Positions 8,053-17,352 of a DNA stretch of 53,708 nucleotides are shown here, piece after piece (the first letter of the stretch is position 1; every line of letters starts with the position of its first letter). The stretch is from Neoroseomonas oryzicola. GTDB lineage: Bacteria; Pseudomonadota; Alphaproteobacteria; Acetobacterales; Acetobacteraceae. The translations under genes were made by a program, and so were the position numbers. Under the pieces are notes generated by a model that was not told the DNA's origin, did no database searches, and saw nothing but the letters and a program-made list of their open reading frames with translations. The stretch spans positions 1-53,708 of the forward strand of contig NZ_JAAVUP010000017.1 in NCBI RefSeq assembly GCF_012163135.1, given 5' to 3'.

Positions 8053-9390
8053 ATGCCGATGAAGATCGCTTTCATACGTCCGAACATGTACGCGGGTCGC
8101 TCCAGCGACGCGATGGAGCCGCTGTGCTTTGCGATCCTCAAGGGTCTGACCCCGCCTGACGTCGAGACCGTGCTCTACGACGAGCGGCTGGAGGAGGTCC
8201 CGCTGGACGAGACCTGCGACCTCGTTGCGATGACGGTCGAGACCTATACCGCCCGCCGCGCCTATGCGATCGCCGATCGCTACCGTTCCCGCGGCATCCC
8301 TGTGGTGATGGGCGGCTATCACCCGACGTTCCTGCCGGAGGAGGCCGCCCGCCACGCAGACGCCGTTGTCGTGGGGGATGCCGAGGGCATCTGGCCCCGC
8401 GTCGTCGAGGAAGCCCGTGCTGGCCGGCTGTCCTCTCATTACAAGGCCGATGGCTTCGCCGACCTCGCCGGTGCCCACTACGACCGCAGCATCTTTGCCG
8501 GCAAGAAATACGCCCCGGTGGCGCTGGTGCAGTACAGCCGCGGATGCAAGTTCAATTGCGATTTCTGCTCGATACGGGCGTTCTACGGGGCGAACCTGCG
8601 GCAGCGGCCGGTGGATGAACTGGTGGCCGAGATCGCCGGGCTGGGGCAGCGCCACATCTTCTTTGTCGACGACAATATCTTCATCAATCCGAAGAAGGCC
8701 AAGGAGCTATTCCGCGCCCTGATCCCTCTGAAGATCCGCTGGTCCTGTCAAGTTTCGATCGACATCGTGAAGGACCCCGAACTGCTGCCGCTGATGAAGG
8801 CATCGGGCTGCGCGACAGCGCTGATCGGGTTCGAGTCTCTGGATGCTGCAAATCTCAAGCAGATGAACAAGGGCTGGAACCAGAAATTCGCCAGCTACGA
8901 GCAGGCGCTGAGCCAGTTCGCGGATGTCGGCATTATGATCTATGGCACCTTCGTATTCGGCTACGACCACGATACGCCAGCGTCCTTCGATGCGGCCGTG
9001 GACTTCGCGCGGCAGAACCGTTTCTGGCTGGCGAATTTCAACCCTCTGACGCCGACCCCCGGCGCCCCGCTGCATGACCGGCTGATCGCGGAAGGGCGGA
9101 TGGTCTTCAATGAATGGTGGCTGGACCCGAACTTCCGCTATGGCGACGCGACCTTCGAGCCGCGCGCGATGACAGCCTCCGAGCTGACTGAGGGCTGCTT
9201 CCGCGCCAGGCGGGCGTTCAACACCTGGGGCTCCCTCATCGGACGGTTCGTAGCCTCACGCACCAATGCAGGGTCGCCCTACCGGGCGTGGCTCTACTGG
9301 CTGGGCAACTTGGTCTCCCGGTACGAGATCTACAGGAAGCAGGGCAGGGCGCTCGGCGGAGAGGCATCGCCCGACAGTGCGGCCCGATGA
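8053..9390 (+). CDS. B12-binding-domain radical SAM protein (first gene of plus arm)
   Basis: 445 residues, with an N-terminal cobalamin-binding-type domain starting MKIAFIRPNMY and a radical SAM motif at C165, C169 and C172 (RGCKFNCDFC). Conserved blocks FFVDDNIFI, TALIGFESLD and GTFVFGYDHD are shared almost word for word with the 5132-6523 protein, showing recent duplication. No DxHxxG motif is visible. Two ATGs are possible, at 8053 and 8059. Neither has a clear ribosome site (the preceding bases are TTTTGTTTCTGA), consistent with a leaderless or near-leaderless transcript from the FNR-type site at 8003. The stop overlaps the next radical SAM start as ATGA. Probable anaerobic or microaerobic enzyme of the cluster pathway. 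Confidence 0.88.
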   Translation: MPMKIAFIRPNMYAGRSSDAMEPLCFAILKGLTPPDVETVLYDERLEEVPLDETCDLVAMTVETYTARRAYAIADRYRSRGIPVVMGGYHPTFLPEEAARHADAVVVGDAEGIWPRVVEEARAGRLSSHYKADGFADLAGAHYDRSIFAGKKYAPVALVQYSRGCKFNCDFCSIRAFYGANLRQRPVDELVAEIAGLGQRHIFFVDDNIFINPKKAKELFRALIPLKIRWSCQVSIDIVKDPELLPLMKASGCATALIGFESLDAANLKQMNKGWNQKFASYEQALSQFADVGIMIYGTFVFGYDHDTPASFDAAVDFARQNRFWLANFNPLTPTPGAPLHDRLIAEGRMVFNEWWLDPNFRYGDATFEPRAMTASELTEGCFRARRAFNTWGSLIGRFVASRTNAGSPYRAWLYWLGNLVSRYEIYRKQGRALGGEASPDSAAR

Positions 9391-10793
9391 AGGTGACGTT
9401 GATCCGCCCCAATATGGGCCGGCTGCCGGGCGGCAGATTCCACGAACGGGGGGCCATGGAACCTCTGGAGGTGGGCGTAGTCGCAGCCCTGACGCCGGCG
9501 GATGTCGATGTCCGGCTCTACGACGACCGCGTGGAGCCCATTCACTATGACGAGCCAACTGACCTCGTCGGGATCACCATCGAGGTTTACACCGCCAAGC
9601 GTGTCTACGAAATTGCCGCCCAGTACCGCCGGCGTGGCGTGCCGGTCGTTCTAGGCGGCTTCCACGCGACGTTGGCCCCCGAGGAGTGCAAGGCGCATGC
9701 CGACGCTGTGGTCATCGGCGATGCCGAGAGCGTATGGGCGGACGTCATCGAAGACGCCCGCGCCGGCCGGCTGAAGGCCCTCTACCGCGGCGGGCCTGGC
9801 GTGCCGCAGGCTGTCGGCGTGATGCCCCGGCGCGATCTGTTTCCGACCAAGGGCTACTTGCCTGTCACACTGGTCCAGTTTTCGCGCGGCTGCCCATATC
9901 CCTGCGAATTTTGCGCCATCAGTACGTATTTCGAACGCCGACATGTTTCGCGCCCGATCACCGAGGTTATCGCTGAGATCGAGCGCGCGGGTCGACGGAC
10001 TGTCTTTTTCGTCGATGACAACTTGATCGTGAACCGCAGGGCGCTGAAGAGCCTGCTTCGCGCGCTGATCCCGCTGCGGCTCCGGTGGATTTCGCAGGCC
10101 AGCATCGACATGGCGGACGACCCGGAGCTTATGGACCTGATGGAAGCGTCCGGCTGCCTGGGCACGGTGACGGGCTTCGAAAGCGTCGATCCGGCAGCGC
10201 TGATGGCGATGGGCAAGACACCGAACCTGCGCGGCGACCGCTGGGACCGCTATCAGCGGCAGGTGGAGGTGCTGCGGAGCCATCACCTCCAGACCTGGGC
10301 CGCCTTCACTCTGGGCCACGACCACGAAGACGAAAGATCGATCCGGGACACCCTGGCCTTTGCTTCCTCGAATCGCTTCGCTTTTGCGGCTTTCAACATC
10401 CTTACGCCCTATCCCGGCACCCCGCTGTACGACAGGTTGGCGGCCGAACGGCGGTTGCTGTTCGATGGGCGCTGGTGGCTGCATCCGGATTATCGTTTCA
10501 ACGATGCGACCTTCCGCCCGATGCGGATGACGCCCGACGCACTGACGCAGGCAGTATCGGACTGCCGGCGGCAATGGACCAGCGCGGCCTCGATTTTCTG
10601 GCGGATGTGGGACTTCAAGACTCATCTGAGTTCACCGCTGCGCCTGGCGCTGTACCTGCGCTTCAACAGCGTTTTTCGCCGGGATGCGCGTGACAAGCAG
10701 GGGATGCTGCTGGGCACGGAGAACGGCGCGACCGGCGACGATCTCAGCGCTCGATCCCCGGCCACCAGTTCCAGCGCCCCGCAAGCCGCATGA
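9387..10793 (+). CDS. B12-binding-domain radical SAM protein, C-terminus extended into a pseudogene
   Basis: Starting at the ATG that overlaps the previous stop (ATGA), this is a 468-residue protein. Its cobalamin-binding-type domain contains the VPVVLGGFHATL block and its radical SAM motif is C169, C173, C176 (RGCPYPCEFC). FFVDDNLIV, VTGFESVD and FTLGHDHED follow. It is the third member of the closely related trio in this cluster. The last 16 or so codons (from about 10744) run antiparallel to the 3' end of a decayed MMPL exporter gene. The native C-terminus was therefore probably lost or extended when the two loci were joined. The catalytic region is untouched. Substrate unknown. Confidence 0.87.
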   Translation: MKVTLIRPNMGRLPGGRFHERGAMEPLEVGVVAALTPADVDVRLYDDRVEPIHYDEPTDLVGITIEVYTAKRVYEIAAQYRRRGVPVVLGGFHATLAPEECKAHADAVVIGDAESVWADVIEDARAGRLKALYRGGPGVPQAVGVMPRRDLFPTKGYLPVTLVQFSRGCPYPCEFCAISTYFERRHVSRPITEVIAEIERAGRRTVFFVDDNLIVNRRALKSLLRALIPLRLRWISQASIDMADDPELMDLMEASGCLGTVTGFESVDPAALMAMGKTPNLRGDRWDRYQRQVEVLRSHHLQTWAAFTLGHDHEDERSIRDTLAFASSNRFAFAAFNILTPYPGTPLYDRLAAERRLLFDGRWWLHPDYRFNDATFRPMRMTPDALTQAVSDCRRQWTSAASIFWRMWDFKTHLSSPLRLALYLRFNSVFRRDARDKQGMLLGTENGATGDDLSARSPATSSSAPQAA

Positions 10794-11500
10794 GCGCGGG
10801 GCTCAACACCGTGCGGACGGGCGTGGCATCGATCAGCACCGCGGCAGCCAGCGTGAAGCCCAGCAGCCGGTAGACGTAAACGCCCCGAAGACGATCGACG
10901 ATGGCGCCGCTCTCGTCGGCACCTTGTCATCGCAATCTCGCTATGCGGCTGATCAGGAAGCCCTCCTAGTTCATCGAAACCCCGGAGACCGCGCAGAAGA
11001 CGACGAGCGAGATCGCCGGAAGCACGCCTTCGACGGCCGGCGCCCGGAAGCCGCAGGCCATGGCCGTCGACAAAGACCAGCGTCGTCAAACCGCAGGTGG
11101 CTCCGATGGGAAGCGGTTTCAGCAAGACTGCCTTCGTCGCCACCAATGGGGCCTGGAAAGCGAAGCTCAGGACGACGAATGTGGCGAGCACGACCGGCCC
11201 GATCACCGCGGGCGTCCACGCCCGGATTGCCTGTGCATAGTCGTATGCCGCCGCAGGCATGCCGCCCACCACGACACGTGGCCTGAGTGCCGTGTCTCAT
11301 GCGCACCGACGCAGTCCCGCACTGTGCCGACCAGGCCGGCCAATGCATCGAAATCGGCCCCGTGCGACGGAAACACGGGGAACAGCAGCGTCCGGCTGTC
11401 TGCGGTTACAAAGGGGGGCGAGCGGTTGTCCCGGCAAGCTCGCAAGAATCTTTGGCGGCAGGCCTGTCAGCAACTCGCCCGGCAGTGCGAGGATGCACAC
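10744..11500 (-). pseudogene. decayed MMPL/RND-type exporter, C-terminal part
   Basis: Minus-strand pieces in several frames join into the C-terminal region of an MMPL-family membrane exporter. From 11500 downward they read LPGELLTGLPPKILASL, then after a frame change DFDALAGLVGTVRDCV, then YAQAIRAWTPAVIGPVVLAT with the membrane stretch VVLSFAFQAPLVATKAVLL, and finally LIDATPVRTVLSPALMRLAG ending WNWWPGIER and TGA at 10744-10746. At least two frameshifts separate these blocks and the N-terminal half is missing. It lies 3 bp after the HlyD gene, so it was probably once a fourth export gene or was fused there by deletion. It fills the 10794-11503 gap, where I see no intact gene. Confidence 0.75.
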
Positions 11501-11503
11501 GGC

Positions 11504-12697
11504 TCACCGAGCAGTCCTGACGCGAGCGCCGTCGCGGAGCGCGCTCGGCGGGAACAGGATGACGGTTTCGCCGGGCGCGAGCCCATCAGCGACCATCGCG
11601 CTGCGCGCGGCGCGACTCGCGATGTCGACTCGCCGTTCGCGCGCCGCGCCGTCCTGCACCACGAACACCGCCCAGCCGCCACCGCGCCGGAACAGTGCGC
11701 TGACCGGCACTAGCACCGCGTCCTCAATCTCCTCCACCGTGATCCGCGCATCGACGCGGAAGCCGTCGCCGAGGGCTGCCGAGCCTTCGCGCGGGCCGAC
11801 GAGGTCGATCACCACCCAGACCCGCTGCTCCTCCACGCCGAGCGCCGAGACGCGGGTGAAGGCGCCGGGCTCGACCCGCCGGACGCGCCCTTGCAGCGGC
11901 GCCGGTCCACCCCAACGCTCAATGGCCACCGGCGCACCGGGCACGATGCCCACCGCCACCGTGGTGAGGACGTCAACCACCACCTCCAGATCGGCCGGAT
12001 CGCCGAGTTCCAGCAGCGGCGTGCCTGCCGCGACGACGGCTTCGCTTTCCTGCAGCACGCGCAGGATTTGGCCGGCGACGGGGGCGCGGATCTCCTGGCG
12101 ATCCGGGCCGTTCTCCATCGCCTCAGTGGCGGTGAGCAGAGCGCGCGCCCGCTCCAGTTCGTGCTCGGCGGCGTAGCGGCGGCGCTCGGCCGCAAGCATG
12201 TCGCGTGCGGCCGAGCGCTCGGCGAGGTCTGCGCGCTCGAGTTGCTGGAACGGCGCGGCGCCCCGCGCGAGGAGGGCGCGCACCCGGGTGGCTTCCGCCT
12301 CGGCCTGCACCTGCTGGGCGGCGGCGCGCTCCACAAGCGCGCCGGCTTGCTGCAGCATCGCTTCCGCGGCGCCGACGCGCTCCTCCGCCTCGCGCCGCGC
12401 ACGGGGGCTTAGCAGCGCCGACGGTGCGACGAGGATCAGCGCAACCGGGTCGCCGCGGCCGACCGTGTCGCCCGGGCGCACGGCGAGCCGCAGCACTCGG
12501 CCGGCGACGGGGGCCGAGACGATGTAGCGGTCCCGCACCCGCGTGCGCCCGTCCTCCTCCACCACTGCTGCGAAGCGGCCCCGGGTGACCTGTGCGGCCT
12601 CGACGAGCAAAGGTCCAGGGCGAAGGGCGAGGAACGCGCCGCACGCCGCCAGCAGGACGGAAGCGGCGATCAGCGCCCGGCGGAGATGCCGGCCCAT
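11504..12697 (-). CDS. HlyD/MacA-type periplasmic adaptor subunit
   Basis: 397 residues with one N-terminal membrane anchor (about residues 8-26). A first lipoyl half-motif follows (GRVLRLAVRPGDTVGRGDPV), then a long Ala/Glu/Arg-rich coiled-coil hairpin (about 100-210). The second lipoyl half follows (GQILRVLQESEAVVAAGTPL), then beta-barrel and membrane-proximal domains. This is the layout of membrane-fusion proteins that link an inner-membrane exporter to the outer membrane. It starts 3 bp after the FtsX-type permease stop, and the ATPase precedes that, giving a complete MacAB-like export system apart from an outer-membrane channel. The exported substrate is unknown. The MMPL relic lies immediately downstream. 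Confidence 0.85.
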   Translation of the reverse strand: MGRHLRRALIAASVLLAACGAFLALRPGPLLVEAAQVTRGRFAAVVEEDGRTRVRDRYIVSAPVAGRVLRLAVRPGDTVGRGDPVALILVAPSALLSPRARREAEERVGAAEAMLQQAGALVERAAAQQVQAEAEATRVRALLARGAAPFQQLERADLAERSAARDMLAAERRRYAAEHELERARALLTATEAMENGPDRQEIRAPVAGQILRVLQESEAVVAAGTPLLELGDPADLEVVVDVLTTVAVGIVPGAPVAIERWGGPAPLQGRVRRVEPGAFTRVSALGVEEQRVWVVIDLVGPREGSAALGDGFRVDARITVEEIEDAVLVPVSALFRRGGGWAVFVVQDGAARERRVDIASRAARSAMVADGLAPGETVILFPPSALRDGARVRTAR

Positions 12698-12700
12698 GCC

Positions 12701-15061
12701 TCAGTCTCCCGCCTTCAGGGCAGCGATCAGGTCGAGCCGGTCGATCCGCCGCCGCACTACCACGGCGCTGGCCAGCGCCGAGCCCAGCACGACGAGCGCC
12801 GCCGTGGCGAAGGTCGCCGTACTAATCACCGCAGGCACGTCGTAGCTCTCATTGTCCCGCGCCCCCAGGATGAGCCCGACGAACCATTGTGCCAGGACGA
12901 GCCCCAGCGGCATCGCGACCAGCACCGCCAGCGCCAGCTCCGCAAGCAGGATGCGCGACACCTCCCGCCGCGTAAAGCCGAGCACCCGGAGGCTCGCCAA
13001 CTCCCAGCCCCGCTCCTGCAGCGCCACGCGTGCACTGTTGTAGACGACGCCGACAGCGATGATGACGCCGGAGCCGGTCAGCGCGACGGCGCTGGTCAGC
13101 ACGAGCCCCGCGATCACCTCGTCGAAGACGCGCAGCCACACCGCCTTCACGTTGATCGCCGCCACGCGCGGCCGCTCCGCGAGGCGCTGCCACAGCGCCT
13201 CAGCCGCCAGAGGGTCCACCCGCAACGCGACGTGGGAGACCAGGTCATCCTCGCGCATCAGCCGGTTGAGCGCGCCGATCTCGATCAGCGCGGTGAAGCC
13301 GATGATGTCCTCGACCAGCGCGGCGACCGGCAGGTCGTGCACGCGCCGCGCGCCTTCCAGCACCTCCACCTGCACGGTGTCGCCCGCGCGCACGCCGAGC
13401 CGCTCGGCCAGCCGCCGACTGAGCGCGAGGCCTTCCTGCGGGATCGGCACGGAACGTAGATCGGCGTCGCGCGGCACGCGCAGCTCCGCGCCCGCCGACA
13501 GGCCGGTCAAGGCCAGGAGGTGGCTGCGCTGTGCGGCCCGGATGCGCACCGGCACAATGCGCTGCCCTTCCGCCGCGAGAACGCCGGGCAGCAGCGTCAT
13601 CTCGCGCACGGCGCGGGAGGGGCGCGGGTCGGTGAGCGCCACGAAGGCGTCGCCGCGCTCGATGCGGTCGAATTGCAGCTCGACCATGCTGTCCAACGCG
13701 TCCCACCAGAACAGGCCGAGGACCACCATCGGTACCGCCAGCGCGATGCCGAGCACGGTCAGCACGGTGCGCAGGGGGCGGCCGAGCAGCCCGCGCAACG
13801 GAATCTTCGTCCGCGCCGCGAGCCGCCGCCCCACCCCGCCGAGCACGCGCCCGCCGAAGGCGGCCGGCGGCGCCGGCCGCAATCCCTCGGCGGCGGGCAG
13901 GCGCAGGATCCGTCGCAGCGCGGCGAAGATGCCGATCATCGCCACCGCGAAGCTCGCCGCGGCGGCGAGCAGCGGCAGCCAAGCCGGCAGCAGATAGGGC
14001 ATGTCCGGGAAGCGGAAGAAGGGCCGGTAGTTTTCGAGCATGCCGACCCCCCTCCAGGCGCCCACCGCGATGCCGAGCGAGGAACCCAGCAGGCAGATGA
14101 CGGCCACGAACTTGGCGTAGTGGATCGCGATCTGGAATGACGGGTAGCCGAGCGCCTTCAGCGCCGCGACCTGCTCGCGCTGCGCCTCCACCATCCGGCC
14201 GAGCACGACGTTCAGCAGGAAGGCGGCGATGCCGAAGAAGACCAGCGGCACGGTGACCGCCATCGTGCGCTGCTCGGCGAGGTCGTCCTCCAGGAAGCGG
14301 TGCGAGGGCTGGTCGCGCCGCCCGTAGGCGCCCGTGCCGCCCCAGGGCAGCAGCAGGCGGTCCAGCTCCGCGATCACAGCCGGCTCGGAGGCGCCAGGGG
14401 CGAGGGTGAGCACCACCTCGCCGAAGGCCCCCTGCATGTCGAAGGCGCGCGCCACCGCTTCCTCGTTCGCCCAGAGCACGAGGAAGCCGCGGTCGTCGGG
14501 CAGCGGGCTGCCAGGGCGGGACGTGAAGACGAATTCCGGCGAATGGGCGATCCCGGCGATGCGGAAGCGTTCGCGCCTGCCGTTTAGGATGACAGCGATC
14601 TCGTCGCCCGGGCGGACCTGCCACGCCTCAGCGAAGGCGGCATGGATCATCGCCTCGTCATGCCGGGTCGCCTCCGGCAGGCGGCCGGCGATTAGCCGCA
14701 GCCGGTTCAGCGCCAGTTTTTCCTCGCTGGTCGGCAGGGACAGGACGCGGCCGGCGACTGGCACCTCGGCGCCCGGCCAGTCCACGCGAGCCTCGCCACC
14801 CGCGCGCCCTTCCACCACCGCGACGCCCGGGATTTCGGCGATTTGAGCCAGCAGCGTGCGCGGCGCCCGCTTCACCTTGGCGAAGACGTCCGGAAAGCGG
14901 CTCTCGGCGTAGAAGGCCTCCTGCGCGCCGCGGAGCGAGAGGAAGCTGCTGACAGACATGACCAGCACGGCGACGCCGACGGCGACAAGCAGCGCGATGG
15001 TCAGGACCTGGCCGCGCAGCGCCCAGAGGTCGCGGAGCAGCTTGCGGTCCAGCACGCTCAC
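12701..15061 (-). CDS. ABC exporter permease, two FtsX-like domains
   Basis: This 786-residue membrane protein has an N-terminal helix ([20 protein letters not shown], about 20-40), a large periplasmic MacB-type core domain, and a three-helix FtsX block. A second FtsX unit follows ([20 protein letters not shown] onward) with its own periplasmic domain and C-terminal helices. The duplicated FtsX layout is that of large permeases working as one polypeptide with a LolD/MacB-type ATPase. It starts with GTG at 15059-15061, overlapping the ATPase stop as GTGA, so the two subunits are translationally coupled. These mechanotransmission-type ABC systems move lipoproteins, peptides or small molecules out of the inner membrane. 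Which applies here cannot be told. Confidence 0.87.
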   Translation of the reverse strand: MSVLDRKLLRDLWALRGQVLTIALLVAVGVAVLVMSVSSFLSLRGAQEAFYAESRFPDVFAKVKRAPRTLLAQIAEIPGVAVVEGRAGGEARVDWPGAEVPVAGRVLSLPTSEEKLALNRLRLIAGRLPEATRHDEAMIHAAFAEAWQVRPGDEIAVILNGRRERFRIAGIAHSPEFVFTSRPGSPLPDDRGFLVLWANEEAVARAFDMQGAFGEVVLTLAPGASEPAVIAELDRLLLPWGGTGAYGRRDQPSHRFLEDDLAEQRTMAVTVPLVFFGIAAFLLNVVLGRMVEAQREQVAALKALGYPSFQIAIHYAKFVAVICLLGSSLGIAVGAWRGVGMLENYRPFFRFPDMPYLLPAWLPLLAAAASFAVAMIGIFAALRRILRLPAAEGLRPAPPAAFGGRVLGGVGRRLAARTKIPLRGLLGRPLRTVLTVLGIALAVPMVVLGLFWWDALDSMVELQFDRIERGDAFVALTDPRPSRAVREMTLLPGVLAAEGQRIVPVRIRAAQRSHLLALTGLSAGAELRVPRDADLRSVPIPQEGLALSRRLAERLGVRAGDTVQVEVLEGARRVHDLPVAALVEDIIGFTALIEIGALNRLMREDDLVSHVALRVDPLAAEALWQRLAERPRVAAINVKAVWLRVFDEVIAGLVLTSAVALTGSGVIIAVGVVYNSARVALQERGWELASLRVLGFTRREVSRILLAELALAVLVAMPLGLVLAQWFVGLILGARDNESYDVPAVISTATFATAALVVLGSALASAVVVRRRIDRLDLIAALKAGD

Positions 15062-15816
15062 CAGACCAGCTCCTCGGGCGCGAGGCGGCGCGCATTGCGC
15101 TCAATCGCCACGATGCGCCCGCCGCCCATGCGCAGCACCCGGTCCGCCATGCCGGCGATGGCGGCGTTGTGGGTGATGACGACGGTCGTCGCGCCGACCT
15201 CCCGATTCGCCCGCCCGATGGCGGAGAGCACCAGCTTGCCCGTCTCGACGTCGAGCGCGCCGGTCGGCTCGTCGCAGAGCAGGGCGTCGGGGCGCTTGAC
15301 GATGGCGCGCGCGACCGCGACGCGCTGCTGCTCGCCGCCGGAGAGCTGGCCAGGGAAGTGGTCGAGCCGGTGCGACAGCCCGACGAGTGCGAGCGCCTCC
15401 TCGGGCCGCATCGGGGCGTGTGAGATCTCGGCGACTAGTTCGACGTTCTCCCGCGCGGTGAGGCTCGGGATCAGGTTATAGAATTGGAAGACGAAGCCGA
15501 CATGCTCGCGGCGATAGGCGGTCAGTGCCGCCTCATCCGCCCCCGTCAGCTCGTGGTCGCGCCAGGCGGCGCGGCCAGAGGTCGGTGCATCGAGCCCGCC
15601 GAGGATGTTCAGCAGCGTGGACTTGCCGGAACCCGAGGGGCCAAGCAGCACTACGAACTCGCCCTGCATGATATCGAGGTCGAGTTCGCGCAGCGCATGC
15701 ACCGTCGCGTCGCCGCTGCCGTAGCTTTTGCACAAGCCACGCGCGACGAAGACCGGGGTCGTGCCGGTCGCCTGGGGTCCGCTGGCCGGGGGCACTGCGT
15801 CGGCTGCCATCGTCAT
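15058..15816 (-). CDS. ABC exporter ATP-binding protein (MacB/LolD type)
   Basis: 252 residues from the ATG at 15816, chosen because GAAGGA lies five bases before it; longer readings to 15834 or 15885 lack such a site. Walker [10 protein letters not shown] is at residues 59-67. The Q-loop region reads [19 protein letters not shown], as in LolD/MacB ATPases. The signature is [15 protein letters not shown], Walker B is [12 protein letters not shown], and the switch His is in VVITHN. It energises the FtsX-type permease encoded immediately downstream (GTGA overlap). Upstream lies the cytochrome b561 relic, whose decay may have placed this operon under a different promoter. Confidence 0.9.
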   Translation of the reverse strand: MTMAADAVPPASGPQATGTTPVFVARGLCKSYGSGDATVHALRELDLDIMQGEFVVLLGPSGSGKSTLLNILGGLDAPTSGRAAWRDHELTGADEAALTAYRREHVGFVFQFYNLIPSLTARENVELVAEISHAPMRPEEALALVGLSHRLDHFPGQLSGGEQQRVAVARAIVKRPDALLCDEPTGALDVETGKLVLSAIGRANREVGATTVVITHNAAIAGMADRVLRMGGGRIVAIERNARRLAPEELVW

Positions 15817-15859
15817 GGGCGTCCTTCGCAGCATGCCACGTTTCGTACGCCGGCGAGAG

Positions 15860-16364
15860 AAAAGGCTCTGCGGCGCGCCGTTCAAAGCCCCGCACCATGC
15901 GGGAGATGGCGCGATCTCGCGGGATAAACTGGTGCCAGGGCGCCGCCAGGACGTGTGCCGCGATCGTCGCGATCATCAGGTTGGCCTGCACCTCATGCGC
16001 CTCGCCCCAGTTGCGCGCCCCAGGCACAGGAAGGGAGCCGGCAGAGACCGAAGACCGTGACCGCCCGGCCTCAGGCCCGGCGGTCGAGGAGCCCGCTGAG
16101 CGGCACGCCAATGGTTAGGCCGATCAGCGCCAGATGCATGGCGACGGCCGCCAGGCGCTGCCAGGCCGGCCCTTCAGCCCCGGGTGATGGCGCCACCGCC
16201 TGCAAGTCGACGCACAGCCGAGCACGAGGACGCCCAGGGCTATAGTACACCTGCATTGCCAGGTCGCGCCCGGCGCCTCAGGGGAACACCCGCATCGTAC
16301 TGCCGACCGCCCAAGCCAGCAGCACCAGCAGCGCGGTTGCCCAGTGGATGGCGCGTGTCGCCAT
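15860..16364 (-). pseudogene. decayed cytochrome b561-type membrane protein
   Basis: An ATG at 16364 with an AAAGGAGCACAGTG ribosome site opens MATRAIHWATALLVLLAWAV, the usual heme-ligand first helix of bacterial b561 proteins, but TGA at 16278-16280 stops it after 28 codons. A second frame then carries WQRLAAVAMHLALIGLTIG (third helix with the heme His), ending at 16071. A third frame carries [20 protein letters not shown] followed by the WHQFI sequence (last helix). The order and strand are right, so this is one gene broken by frameshifts. It follows the PepSY gene by 16 bp, a pairing common in related bacteria (membrane electron transfer or superoxide reduction). The 3' boundary is approximate. 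Confidence 0.72.
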
Positions 16365-16380
16365 CACTGTGCTCCTTTGC

Positions 16381-16689
16381 TCAGCGGTCGCGGGGCGCGA
16401 CGGCGCCGGTGGTGGCGTCCACGCGCAGTTCCACGCGGCGGCCCTGCGCGTCGTCGGCCTTCACCTCCCAGGCGCCGCGCTCCCACTCGAACTCGCTGAT
16501 CGCGCTGTAGCCGGCGCCAAGCACGGCCGCCACGGCGGCGGGGGCCTCGAAGCGGACGCTAGCGGGCGTCACCGCCTGCGTGCCGGACCGCTCGGGGCGG
16601 TTGTCGTCTGAGGAGGCGAGCGCGGGGCCGAAGGGGGCGGCTACGGCAAGGGCCAGGTCGAGGGCGGCGATAGGGCGGAAGCGGGTCAT
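16381..16689 (-). CDS. PepSY-domain periplasmic protein
   Basis: 102 residues from ATG 16687-16689. A signal peptide occupies about 1-25 (MTRFRPIAALDLALAVAAPF with an Ala-rich cleavage region). One PepSY-like domain follows, containing FEAPAAVAAVLGAGYSAISE, then EWERGAWEVKADD and a final GRRVELRVDATTGAV beta pair. PepSY proteins of this size are exported and often accompany cytochrome b561 or histidine kinase genes; a role in inhibiting or binding partner proteins has been proposed. The adjacent downstream b561 partner is broken, so this gene may be an orphan. A longer reading upstream to 16944 has no support. Confidence 0.72.
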   Translation of the reverse strand: MTRFRPIAALDLALAVAAPFGPALASSDDNRPERSGTQAVTPASVRFEAPAAVAAVLGAGYSAISEFEWERGAWEVKADDAQGRRVELRVDATTGAVAPRDR

Positions 16690-16816
16690 CTCGGATCTCG
16701 TGGTTCGACGTTGCGGCCTCTCCGCAACGGGGCGCGTCGTAGCCACACCCCCACCTGAACCGAGGCCGAGCCACCTGTTCAGCCGCGGTTCGGGTGGCAA
16801 TGCCGATGCTGGACAG

Positions 16817-17164
16817 ATGCGCCGAGCCTTTCTGCTGCCGCCGATGCTGCTGCTGGCCACCCCGGATGCGCGGGCGGATGACCGGCGCGACCATGAACGC
16901 GCGCGCGCCGCGCTCGCCGCCGGCGAGATCCGGCCCGCTGCCATCTTCTTTTGCTCGGGCGGCCGACCGCTCCGCGCTGGCCTCGTGCTGCGTTTCGCCG
17001 GGCGGCTCGACGTGGACCAGGGGCCGCTTCGCGCCCGGAGCGATCCGATTGCCTGGCGATTTCAGATGGCAACCTCGATGTATTGGGATCGTCGGCTGCG
17101 CGTCCCCGATTTGAACCTGTGCCGAGGGCACGAGGTTCCACACCGCATGCTGTCGCCGAGGTGA
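16817..17164 (+). pseudogene. truncated PepSY-type exported protein (N-terminus only)
   Basis: An ATG at 16817 opens a signal-peptide-like start (MRRAFLLPPMLLLATPDARA) followed by DDRRDHERARAALAAGEIRP, the usual opening of PepSY-type regulators that precede two-component genes. After about residue 40 the sequence stops resembling the family and runs to TGA at 17164 as an atypical Arg/Pro-rich tail. The rest of the gene, and any histidine kinase or response regulator partner, is missing. It is divergent from the intact PepSY gene, leaving 127 bp between them. From here to 17352 I see no other gene, so a deletion junction probably lies around 16940, on the left flank of the recombinase module. 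Confidence 0.5.
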
Positions 17165-17352
17165 GTGGCGCGCGATGCCGGTGCCGGCCCGTCAGAGGCG
17201 CGTCCGTACATTCCGCTCGGCTTCCTGCCGACAGGACGCATTGGTGCTGACGCGCCGCGGCTAAAGCAGTCCGCGCGAGCAAACCCGGCAAGTCCCGGGC
17301 TTCGGGTGGTGGGAGCGCCGCATGGGGCGGCGTCTCGGCAAGGAGCCATCCG

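Noticed and set aside
15533..16111. Minus-strand open frame covering the ATPase N-terminus and upstream DNA as one protein
   Set aside because: Only its first part, matching a cytochrome b561 helix, is meaningful. The rest is an out-of-frame reading of the ATPase gene.
17095..17135. TPsiC-like string (GGTTCAAATC on the minus strand)
   Set aside because: The flanking bases do not form a T-stem and no acceptor or anticodon arms can be drawn. It is not a tRNA.
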